64,000 nt of DNA. Origin: Sabethes cyaneus. Lineage: Eukaryota > Arthropoda > Insecta > Diptera > Culicidae. The DNA is taken from the NCBI RefSeq assembly GCF_943734655.1, contig NC_071355.1, positions 200,898,939 to 200,962,938 of the forward strand. The letters are read 5' to 3'. The notes under the pieces are model-generated. The model was not told the DNA's origin. It worked only from the letters and a program-made list of their open reading frames with translations, and did no database searches. The position numbers and the translations under genes were made by a program. Below are positions 11,160-21,558 of this stretch, piece after piece; the first letter of the stretch is position 1, and every line of letters begins with the position of its first letter.

Positions 11160-12420
11160 GTCGGTCGCATAAAGCCATCTTGACGGATCAAACCATCCGT
11201 TCCCAGATGCCGCCCATATGCGACGCTCGGACAAATATTAGCTGAAATAAGTTTTTCGTGCCTTTCGCCTTAAACACGAATGCCCACATCCTGCAATGCT
11301 GAGCGCATCAAATTATTCAGTAGAAAGATACACTCGAAAGATCGTCCTAAATGTAAATGCTTTTCCTTATTCCGTATTGGGTTTCTAACAGAAGTGTCGT
11401 TCACGTTCCTTTCTATTCAGCAGTTCCCTGCTGTTGAAAAGAACACATTTCTTTCTCATTAAACAGCAACCGTGAAATCCTTCTCGGGTATGTTTTATTT
11501 CTTCATAATCATCGCCTCACAAAAGCGAACGGTTCGAACGAAGGACCGCAAAAATTGCATTTTCATCTCAATCCAATTCGATTAAAAACGGCTCTGCCTC
11601 TTTTCATTGCCAGCTAGGTAGTTGTTTGTTGGTTGCTTGGTTGAAAGTTGCTGCGCTGATCCCGTGCTGATCCGGCGTCGTCGTCGTCGACGTAGTCGTC
11701 CGCGCAGTCCTTGTTCATTTCACTCGCCCGGCAGGGAGCGGCCAACGGCGGCTGAGGCAGCGGCGCCAACCGTCGAGCATGTTCAACGCGGGACGCAAAA
11801 CGTGCGAAACAAATCGACAACCTCACCGGTTGGGCCGGTTGGCATAGAGTCTGCGGGCTCTGCTGACTCGTGAAAAAACTGTGCGCTCGATCAGCACCAA
11901 CAAAAGGCAAAACAAATCTATATTACATTAGGCAGCAGCAGCACTAGCAACCGATTTTCTGTATTAAACTAATAATCATTAAAATTTTTGTTCAACGCCG
12001 CAACCTGCCGGTCACAGTGAAATGAATGATACAGAACACTCCCGGGTCGGGTGGATCGAACGTGGAACGGAAGGCACACGTAGAAATGGTAACATCATTA
12101 TCGAGATGACTTGCCACATTTGGGGCCCAACTTCGACCGGATCGAGATCAGCAGCAACCAGCCGCAACGAAGCCGATCGATTGGGATTGAAAATCGATCA
12201 ATTGATCATCATCGGCAGCGGGGTTGAGCTGAAGTCGGGCAAGCTGGAGAAAAATCAACATTCTTTTCACTGACTGAATGAACCGAACTCCTCTGTCTAT
12301 TTTGTTTGAATACGGAAGCTGTTTGGAGGCTACTGCTTTGACGACCCGATCACGAAAGGATCGCAAAAAGTCGGACGAGATCTCAGGGGGCTCTGCTAGG
12401 CACTAGTTTCAAGCAGTTGG
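11160..12420. promoter_or_regulatory. GC-richer unique island, possible promoter or first exon
   Basis: This region is clearly richer in G+C than its surroundings. It has CGTCGTCGTCGTCGACG near 11675-11695, a CAG/AGC run near 11933-11950, and open frames on both strands (for example 11614-11910 minus and 12022-12273 plus) without a recognisable domain. Such texture is common at dipteran promoters and 5' untranslated exons. No TATA box, initiator or splice site could be fixed confidently. The call is inference from composition only. Confidence 0.25.
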
Positions 12421-14080
12421 TCATGGTGTTTTGTGACGTACATTTCTTGTCGAGATTTTCAATTATTGGTTTCTATCACACTCAATATAGAGGAAAAGGT
12501 TTTTTTTACAAAAGAAAGAATTAGATTGCAATCAATTGGTAATTACTTACTAAAGCGGCTATTTTGTGGTGAAACTCACCCTCGTATGGCCCAAGGTGCG
12601 GTATACTGAGACAAAAGTGATGTTAAATTTACATTGGGCCATAAAATCAATTCAATTTTACCTCAATTTAGTACATTAACCCTCTAACGGGTAAGGCCTT
12701 CGCTTTTGGACAAATTGACAACCTCACAAATTTGGCTTCAGAGCCACATACAAAATTTGTTTTGAATTGACAGTATGAAAAATGTGTTCAGAACACATTT
12801 CTTAACATTTTAAAGGCCTAAAATTATTCTGAAATTTTCTCAAAAGCGTCATTCAAATCTGTTGAAACGTTTCCAAATACAAATTCCAATTCATTTTATT
12901 ATTTCACTTGACTCCAGGCTTGATTAAAACTGAAACACTAAAACTATTTGTGAAATTTTTAGTCGAAAAAGAAGATGGATTTGACAAAATTATTTTTCTT
13001 TTTATTCTCCATTTGCTTAAGGACGCTTTATTATCATTACCATGTCACTTTTGGTCATCGTGTGGTAATGAATCAGAAAAAACTTCAGACAAAATTTAAT
13101 GTATTTTTATTACTTTTTGAGAAATACCATCTCAACCTTACTCAACATTTTATTTGCTAAATATTACAGCATGGTTGTTAGGGCAATCACCTTCACAGTG
13201 ACTCATTGTGACCGCGATTAACTAGGGTTCATTTTCCTGTGAAACAGAACGTTCTAATATCCCTCTTCGAACTGTCATTAAAACCTACTAATAACCCACA
13301 CAGTCAGTTTAAATCAATCAACCGTCATTATTGTGTATTGGACTGAAGTACAAATGATATAATAAAAGCAATCATGACTGCATAAAATTGATTTATTGAA
13401 TTTCTCGTAGACTCACAGACTGCAGACTAAACGAAACAATTCAATGCGCTAAAGATCAAAGGGTAAGTAAAGGTAACCACGGTACTGAATTAAGAGCAAG
13501 CATCACATTATTCGCCGGTATGGCAGGTCCATAATTAGCGTTTGAACTTACCAGGTGCCACCGGAAATTAAATCAGAGCATCTCAGAACTGAGATTACAT
13601 GCGCGAACGCGATTTTTTACTGCTTTAACCTCAATTCAATTTGCTAGAGATATTTGAATTTTTACTCGGTTACGCCGCCCCGGGGGCGAGCCATAAAGCA
13701 TTGAATTCAGTTTAACGAATTTGCTCCTCATGTGCCTGTAGCCTGCATACCGACTGGATGGTTTGCCTTCATATAAGCCTGAGCTTAAAGAAGCCTCTGA
13801 ACAAACTTTCAAATACACGTTTACCTTGAACTTACAATATTACTGTTCTAGAAATATTTTATTTATAGTCTGGTCTATGTCTAACCATTAAAATAACAAT
13901 TATTAATAAGCTTTTATAGGCAGATTACCTCAACGTTTTTATGGCGGATACTACAAATATAACACAATGTTTCTGCGATCCATAGATCGTGTTGTGGCTT
14001 TATGGACGGTAATCGGCGTACTCTTAGTGCAAGGGATATAATAACACGAAAATAAATTCCTCATCCTTAAATACTAAATC
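12421..14080. other. Unique sequence with one dispersed-repeat copy
   Basis: At about 12672-12790 lies TTAACCCTCTAACGGGTAAG followed by a block shared in inverted orientation with 4862-4975. TTAA plus CCC at its edge hints at a piggyBac-type MITE end, but the other end was not found. Nothing else was recognised. Confidence 0.35.
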
Positions 14081-14129
14081 GATGACGATGTTAAAAGGAA
14101 CAAGAATCTCAACCAATTTTGAGAACTCC

Positions 14130-16751
14130 TCTTCATTGTACTCGGTCCTGGGTTACTCGTCGCCAATTCGTTGCGCGTCTCGACACTCGCAAGTCGGCTT
14201 CAACCTGGTCGAGCCATCTAGCACGTTGAGCCCCTCTATTCCTGGTGCCGGAGGGGTTCTTGAAGAGAACGAATTTCACTACACAGTCGTCCGGCAGCCT
14301 TGCGACGTGGCCGGCCCACCGTAGTCCCCCAACTTTCGCCAGGTGTACGATGGGAATCTCTCCAAGCAGTGCCCATAGCTCTAGCTGATTCATACGTCTC
14401 CGCCACTCTCCGCTTTCCGTTTGTGCTCCGCCAAAAATAGTCCGCAACACCTTTCGTTCAAAAACGTGTGCACGTATGTCTTCCGTAAGCAAAGTTACTG
14501 TCTCAAGTCCGTAGAGGACTACCGGTCTGATTAGCGTTTTGTACATTGTCAGCCTCCGTTTTTAGTCTGGTATAGATTGCTTCCGCCGTTGCACGGTTTC
14601 TAGTAACGATGTCGAGGTCGTCTGCAAAAGTTAGGAGTTGGCTACTCTTGCTGAAGATCGCTCCTCTCGTTTCGATGCCCGCTAGCCGGAGTACACCTTC
14701 AATAGCGATATTGAATAACATGCAGGACAGTCCATCCCCTAGCCGTAACCCTCTGCGCGATTCGAAAGAACTCGAGAGTGTCCCCGAAATGCGCACGTAG
14801 CACATCACACGCTCCAGAGTAGCTTTGAACAGCCGCGTCAGTTTATCCGGAAACCGTACTTGTGCATTATCTACCATAGCTGTTCGCATTCAATAATATC
14901 GTATACTGCTCTGAAATCCACGAAAATATGATGCGTGGGCACGTTTTACTCTAGACATTTCTGGAGGATTTGTCGGAGAGCACGGGCCCCCATAAAGCCT
15001 GCCTGATACTGCCCTACGAATTCCCGTGCTATTGGGGATAGACGAAGCAACAAAATCTGGGAGAGCACCTTGTAGGCGGCGTTGGCCAGCGAACGCCGCG
15101 GTAGTTATAGCAGTCTAGCCGGTCGCCCTTTTTGTAGATGGGACAGACTACGCCTTCCATCCACTCCTCCGGTAGTTTCTCTTCTTCCCAAATCCTTGAA
15201 ATCAGTCAGTGAAGTGCCATTGCCAAGTGCCAGTTCTGCCGGGAGTCGGTCCTTTCCGGCGGCTTTATTATTCCTCAGTATATCGATTTCTCGCTGGATC
15301 TCTTCGAGATCGGGAGCCGGTACGCTGAAGTCGTTTGTAGGTACTCCGAGGTTAACTTCCATTGCGTCTCCAGCTGCTATATCGCCGTTGAGGTGCTCAT
15401 CCAAATACTGCTTCCACCTGTCGACCACCTCGCGCTCGTTTATGATTAGATCCCCTGTCCTCGTCCTTAAAAATGTCAGGTTTTGATGTGTGGGCCTTGC
15501 GAGTTTGGTTCACCTTCTCGTAAAACTTGCGGGTATCATTAGCCCGGAATAGTTGTTCAAGCTCGTCACGATCTCTGTCCTCCTTCTGACGCTTTTTCCT
15601 TCTCAGGATCGTGGTCAACTCATTCCTCGCTCGTCGATACTTGGCCAAATTCTCTCTCGTGGATATGCTCAGATAGTTTTCCCAAGCTCTTTTTTTCCTC
15701 TCTATCGCTTCTTGGCATTCCCCGTCAAACCAATCATTTCGTGCACTCGAGGTTTCCACACCTAGCACCGCGGTTGCGGCCTCGCTCCATCCGTTTTCGA
15801 GGGTCGAAGCATCTAGCTCCACAGAAGAAGGCAGAGCTTCATCCAGTACGCGCGCGTAGTTTTCGGCAGTTCGTGGGTTGTCTAGTTGCCGAATGTTTAG
15901 CCGAGGAGGGCGACTTTGTCGCGAGGTATAAACCGTCGAAAGTTTTGAACGCACATGTACTGCTACTAGGTAGTGGTCCGAGTCAATATCCGCACCCATA
16001 GGGAGCGTACGTTGGTGATGTTCGAGAAAAACCGGCCCTCGATGAGAATATGGTCGATTTGGTTCGAGGTTCGTTGGTCAGGTGATCTCCAGGTGGCCTT
16101 GTGGATATCTTTGTGAGGAAAGAAGGTGCTTTTGATCACCAAGCCTCGGGAAGCCGCAAAATGGATGCATCGCTGGTCGTTATCGTTCGTGTCGGTATGC
16201 AGGCTATGGGGCCCGATCACCGGTCTATACATTGCTTCCTCGCCGATTTGGGCGTTCATATCCCCGATGACGATCTTGATGTCCCGTGGTGAGCAGCTGT
16301 CGTACGTTGCCTCCAGCTGCGCATAGAACGCTTCCTTCTCGTCGTCGGGTCTACCTTCGTGTGGGTAATGCACGTTTATGATGGTGTAGTTGAAGAAACG
16401 GCCTTTTATCCTCAACTCGCACATCCTCTCGTTGATCGCTTTCCAATCCATTACGCGATCCTGCATTTTGCCCAACACTACGAAGCCCGTACCCAGCTCC
16501 TTGGTAGCTCCACCACTCTGGAAAAATCGGGCTCTGCAGCCACGGATCCTCCACACCTTCTCGCCCTTGCGACAGATCTCCTGCAGTGCCACGATGCCAA
16601 ACTTTCGGGGTTCTAGCTGATCGAGCAGCACCCTGTCGCCACCAACGAAATTTAGCGATCTGCAGTTCCAGGTACCAAGTCTCCATTCCATGTCCTTATT
16701 TCGTCGCCTTGGTCCATGCCGAGTTGCTAGATAAGAGGCTAGGGACCACAA
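14130..16751 (-). pseudogene. Nearly full-length RTE-type LINE, frameshifted
   Basis: On the minus strand the element starts with an AP-like endonuclease: WRLGTWNCRSLNFVG, LQEICRKGEKVWRIRGC, the GDMNAQIG motif, TWRSPDQRTSNQIDHILIEG, and SDHYLVAVHVRSK. A linker follows (AATAVLGVETSSARNDWFDG, RRARNELTTILRRKKRQ, FYEKVNQTRKAH). The reverse transcriptase comes next: NNKAAGKDRLPAEL, QYQAGF, FVDFRA, RRGLRLGDGLSCMLFNIAIEGVLR, and FADDLDIVTRN with the catalytic Asp pair. The tail is KTLIRPVVLYGLE, ERKVLRTIFGG, RWAGHVARLPDD, RWLDQVEADLRVSRRATNWR. At about 2.6 kb it covers most of the single ORF usual for RTE elements. At least four frame breaks make it non-functional. The sister copy at 49296-51207 is in the opposite orientation. 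Confidence 0.9.
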
Positions 16752-17290
16752 TGGGATCTGTTTTACGCGTTATCCAACCATTTACCAGCCCCAATTTACC
16801 AATATTATCACTACGATCAGCATTTTGTTCTATTGTGATCTTATCCAGGTGTTGTTCCGCACTTCGTTGTTATTGCAGTATCGCTATAGAGTGAGCGAAC
16901 TGCTTATTATCCGTGCTTAAAGTGTCGGTGTGTTTTCACCACTTTTTCCCTCTACGCTTCTTACTACTTTTCAACCAATCTAGCTCTAGAGCCAGAAAGT
17001 GCGGAGACTAGTTATAATTTGTCCTTGGACAAGAGGCTTCATTCGCACCTCGAGCAAGTATCATTCTTATAACTAGCCCCAGCTAAAGGCTTTATGGTCG
17101 ATAAAGCAGAGTTTAGCACAGAGTGAGTGTGTGTATGTGCGTATGTATGTGTTCCTTACTACTTATGCATTACCAATCTCGTTCCTAGAACCAGGAAGCG
17201 GAACAAGCTATAATTTTCCCTTGAACAAGAGGCTTCATTCGCACCTCAAGCAAGTACCACTCTTATAACTTGCCCTGGCAAGAGGCTTTC
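16752..17290. repeat. Imperfect tandem duplication upstream of the RTE
   Basis: Two related blocks (about 16985-17090 and 17183-17286) lie about 196 bp apart. Each contains GAACAAGAGGCTTCATTCG or a variant, GCACCTC, GCAAGTA and CTTATAACT. They sit directly upstream of the minus-strand endonuclease start and may be 5' untranslated or promoter repeats of the element, or an unrelated local duplication. No gene was recognised. Confidence 0.55.
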
Positions 17291-17399
17291 ATTGTTAGTA
17301 AATGCAGAATGCAGTAGGAAGGATGTGGAGGGGCCTGAGAATAAACTCATGCTAAAGTCACTTAACATCGAATGTCCTGATTCTACTAAGATTCGAGCC

Positions 17400-18050
17400 C
17401 AAAACCACTCGCTAGTCAAGGCAAACTCGGTAACTTTGCGGCTACAGGCCCGAGATAGCGGTTATAGTCGATATTACGTCGTCTAAAAATATCGATGACA
17501 TCCGAAAAATTTCGACCGTCGATCAGAACTTGATCAATCTGGCAGCTAGAGTCTCCATTTGGATGCCTCCAGATGTGTTTCTGACTTGGAAAATAGATGC
17601 TACAGATGGTCATTTCTCAGGCCGCGGCAGAGTTGTTGAGCCTCAGACCGTTATCATTGATCGACAGATGAAGGTTAAGTCTTCCAATAACAGGATGAAT
17701 AACAGGAATGAATTCCTCCCTCCTCGTCTGCGCATTTGCATTACCAATAATGATTTTTACATCGTGTTTTGGGCACCCTCCACAAGCTGTCTCGATCCTG
17801 TTGTAGAACTCGTCCTTAGCATCATTGGATATATAATTGTCGGTGCATTGATTTAGCTGTAGTTGAAGAAATTACACTTAATTCTTAATAGACATCTACA
17901 TCTCCGGTCATCTACGGGCCTCCACCGAATAATTCGTTGCTTTTGTTTTCGCAACACTACTAAACCGACGCCACGTTCTGCCTTTCTACTACCACTGTAG
18001 TAGATGTGATACTTGAAAGAAGTACTTGTACTAGGATCCAAAATTTAGCC
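17400..18050 (-). pseudogene. Second RTE-type endonuclease fragment
   Basis: On the minus strand the blocks SGSRKAERGVGLVVLRKQKQ, RIKCNFFNYS, then IYFPSQKHIWRHPNGDSSCQ and IDQVLIDGRNFSDVIDI match the AP-endonuclease region of the RTE at 14130-16751. The frame is broken several times and the segment between the blocks is partly missing. There is no reverse transcriptase. Its sequence differs enough from the neighbouring RTE that it is a separate, older insertion. Confidence 0.75.
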
Positions 18051-18383
18051 ACAGAACCGATCCGTTTTTCCATTTTTGTTGTTCGTGGTATGTGAGAGTT
18101 TAGCTCTCACTCACCGAGGCGGAATACCTACATCCCGCTGATGGGTCTGCCATCTTAGATATAGCTTTTTGGTTGCAGCGTTACATATTCAACCGCTCAC
18201 TCCGAGACAGACGCTGTTTGAGCCGCCCATCACATGGGAAACCGGTGCTCAAGTTCGCACCTCCTAGCATAGCTGCTCCACCTTCGACGAGGTGTTGTAA
18301 AAAGCTGCTGAAGAATAGCATGGCTGCTGAGAAAAATGGCATGCTCGCCGAAATTTGCCAAGCCCTGAGCGAACAGCTTTACC

Positions 18384-18657
18384 ACAGACAAACAGACATA
18401 ACTCTTGGAAGAAAATTCAACAACAATTATCACTATCACTGAACACTAGCACCATCTATGATCGATATTCCCAAATATCAAATAGCGACAGGAGTATCCC
18501 TCGAAGTAGCAAGTATTTTTTATGGGGAATTCCCCTTCTTTCGTCAAAAAGCGCCACTTTAACCGAAACAGAGACATTCCTAACTAAACCCAAATTTTAA
18601 ATGACGGTTTAATCGATACGAAAAATGGCAAACGAGTGTTATGTCTGTTTGTCTGTT
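18384..18657. mobile_element. hAT-like MITE, short copy
   Basis: It carries the same ACAGACAAACAGACATAAC termini as the copy at 5418-5996. The flanking 8-bp near-duplications are GCTTTACC (18376-18383) and GCTCTACT (18658-18665). About 300 bp of the interior of the longer copy is absent, so this is an internal-deletion derivative. There is no coding potential. Confidence 0.75.
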
Positions 18658-19002
18658 GCTCTACTGAGCAATCCTATATATGCATCTTAATATGCTTTAG
18701 TTAAACATTGTTTTCAAAAACATGTGTTACCATTCTTTGCAAAAATACGGAGCAATATTATTAAAACAAAAAAATTACGCACTGCTGTCCGAATAGGGTA
18801 ATTTGCCAATTATTGCACACCTAACGCAGGAACATTCAGTTTTTCTTATCTCTCGGGGAAACTATTACGTTACTTAAATCGAAATTTGTCTTGTAATCAT
18901 AATGATCTTTCGGTAAAACACTTGGTATGTTTTCATAGTCTGAAATATTACATATATTATGCAATTTGAGGCTTTTTCCAACAGCATACAGCAAGACTGA
19001 TA

Positions 19003-19700
19003 TAACCACCCGGATCAGGAAGGCCAGGGGTGCCTTTGCAGGTCTGCGAAACATTTGGCGCTCAAACCAGATCACTCAAACCATACACTACGAAAACCCG
19101 AATCTTTACTTCAAGCGTTAAAGCGTGGTGCATCTCAGCGGAGACAACGCAAAAACTGCAAGTATTCATTAACCGGTGCCTGCGCTATATCATTCGTGCC
19201 TGGTGGTCTGATAACTGGATATCCAATGAGGAACTCCATCGTCGGTGTCATCAACGGCCGATACCCAGCTAGCACCAAATCATACATCAAAGACCGAAAA
19301 TTATCGTAAATAGCTCCTAACAAATTCGGAACCGTAACTAAAGCTTAATAAAGTCCGTTCAAGTTAATTTTCAGTAGCATATAATGATAACAGCTGACAT
19401 ACATACGATATTCAGCACAGAATCGTATAACATTACGGAACGGATCGGGCTTAATCGGATATAATTGTATATAATTACTTATATCGATGAAACGCGTATG
19501 TTTATTCCTCATCACGTATATCGCCTCCAAAATACCACGGATATGCCAATTTTGCGCATCAAATACGATTTATTAGCATGTAATATGTACATAATGCTAA
19601 TTTTTAACTTTTAAATACAAGTAAAAATGCTAGCTGGGTAGCAACAGAAACTCGTGAACGTAGGTGGAAGTAGATCGGACACTCCGGCGGACATGGACAC
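19003..19700 (+). pseudogene. RTE-type LINE C-terminal fragment split by a MITE
   Basis: The plus strand encodes GAFAGLRNIW, then (after a small deletion) AETTQKLQVFINRCLRYIIR, AWWSDNWISNEELHRRCHQR up to about 19263. The frame resumes after 19640 with ATETRERRWK and a decayed GHS block. The break coincides exactly with the TIR element at 19264-19638. The family matches the minus-strand scrap at 4045-4395. The short AAGT-rich tail (ATAAGTAAATAAGTAAG) at about 19700 is the likely 3' end. Confidence 0.8.
19264..19638. mobile_element. TA-flanked MITE inserted in the RTE fragment
   Basis: A 375-bp AT-rich element with inverted ends CCCAGCTAGCA at both sides is flanked by TA (19262-19263 and 19639-19640). 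Removing it restores continuity of the RTE translation, which defines both boundaries independently. A TA target fits Tc1/mariner-type elements. No transposase is encoded. Confidence 0.75.
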
Positions 19701-21100
19701 ATAAGTAAATAAGTAAGTTTAGGTTGAATACTGTCGAACAGCAAAGGTTGGCTGTGGAACAGCAAACGGCTGCATCTTCAAATGTCAAAACCGTTATCCC
19801 AGAGCAAACTCTCCAATCATAGGCATCTTAAGGCGACCCATCAATCTTTTTGACACTTTAGCGAAATGGGATATTAATCCCCCGGCATAATCTCGCCATC
19901 GGCCGTTAGCTGGTGGGTTTGATTTTGACCTGACCTGCTGCTGCTGCTGCTGTAGAGTTAGTTGGTCAGCAGTCTCGGCTCGACTTCAGTTGATCCGATT
20001 GTAAATTTCATTCGTAATCTGGCCTTCCTCGAATCCGTTTTCCCGGCCAGTCGGCGTGTACCGACCAATTTTCTAATTAAAATCGAGCTCCCGGTTATAA
20101 CATCATCCACTTATTTTCTCATTAATATCACAAGCGAAATAGCAAAGCCCGCGCACAGGTCCAGATCCTCCGGTACGGAGAGAGAAAAGGCCCCGTTTCG
20201 GGCGCGGTCAACGTTTCGCCATGTCAGGTCAGAAACAGAAGCCGATGAAACTTTTATTAAAGTTCAAAAGCTCTGTATATAATTAAATCCTGCTTGTTCC
20301 ATTGTGTTGCTGGGCCGGCTGCTGCTGCCGAAGTCTAACACAATTTATCTTCTATCCGTTATCGAGCAGTGCGGGCCGCACCACCGCTGCAGTGAAGGCG
20401 TTTGCGTTGAAAACCTCAGATCCAGCCCAGATCATGTCGGTGAAAATTTTGACCCATCATCCTCCTCCTTCGTACCAACAAGCCCGGTCACCGCCGCCGC
20501 TGGCAAGCGGCACATGTTGAAAGTGGCGAAAGGGAACACAGAAGGACTGCGAGGAGAAAACAATCTTAATCGGATTGATAATCGAAAAGCCAAATATTTA
20601 AATTAACAATCCTTTTGTAGGGCAATTTTGCCTTCGATCCTATTTTGAGGTTAAGTTTTAGCGTTTGGCCGAGAGCCGGCTGGCAAGGCAACCAGATGAG
20701 CGGAATTGTTTCGGCTGCCGGTCCCGGGCCGGTTGGTTGCGGTGTTCTGATTTTTAATTGCTATAATGATCGATCGATTTGATTTATCGATTGATACGAT
20801 GTAAATAGCCGTGTAGACGATGCTGCGGACGGACACAGACGGACGTACCAACGACTACGTACGACGTACGTGTACGTGCGTATGATTGGAGCCGACTTGT
20901 ATGGTCTATCGATTAGTATTAGGATGATTTTTTTTCTTTGGCTTCGAAAACTGCGGCGGTCACGGTGGTGGTTCGGTGCCCGGAGGGTATTTGCTTTCAT
21001 TCAACCGTGCTATAGCTAATTGAAGGAAAAATTAAAGATTGGTAGATTAAGGCTTGGGTAATTTAAAGAGCGCTTCTGCGGACATTCGCATTTTGACTGT
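19701..21100. other. Unique sequence, possible regulatory DNA
   Basis: No gene was recognised. The stretch has mixed composition with a GCTGCTGCTGCTG run near 19938 and CGTACG-type palindromes near 20850-20880. It looks like single-copy, non-transposon DNA. Confidence 0.3.
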
Positions 21101-21109
21101 TACGATTGA

Positions 21110-21548
21110 GTGTGCCCCATTAGGCATACGGACATTAGGTATAATGGACGATAGGCATAATGTCCGAAAGACATTATATATGGTAGGCATAATGGACGTT
21201 AAGCAATCTGCCATAAGCTTGCAAGAGGTCCAATCGACTCTGTTAAAAAAAGCATTGCATATAGTCGGATTAGTCAGATTAACTATGAATGGCCGAAGCA
21301 CAAATCTAATAGCATTCGCAGCCTTCAACCTGCACAAATTTTAGGTATATGCTATTCTTACTCGCCGCCGCTCGTTCGGACGCAACTAAGGGATATTCCT
21401 TACTAGTCAGTAAACCTAGGAAAATGCATGCACTTAAATAGACGTAATTTCTGCGGAGGGCGCTTTCGACGGCGGGTAAATTATGCCTAACGTCCATTAT
21501 GTCTATCCATTATGACTATCGTCCATATGCCTAACGTCGCGCACCCAT
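21110..21548. mobile_element. MITE with subterminal GGCATAATGGACG repeats
   Basis: The 439-bp element has inverted ends built from repeated TTAGGCATAATGGACG-type modules: at least four copies on the left side and four on the right in inverted orientation. The flanks TACGATTGA (21101-21109) and TACGATTCGA (21549-21558) look like a 9-bp target-site duplication with one inserted base. Repeated subterminal modules are typical transposase-binding sites. A TSD of 8-9 bp would suit hAT or Mutator-like elements. The internal frames are not recognisable. Confidence 0.65.
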
Positions 21549-21558
21549 TACGATTCGA

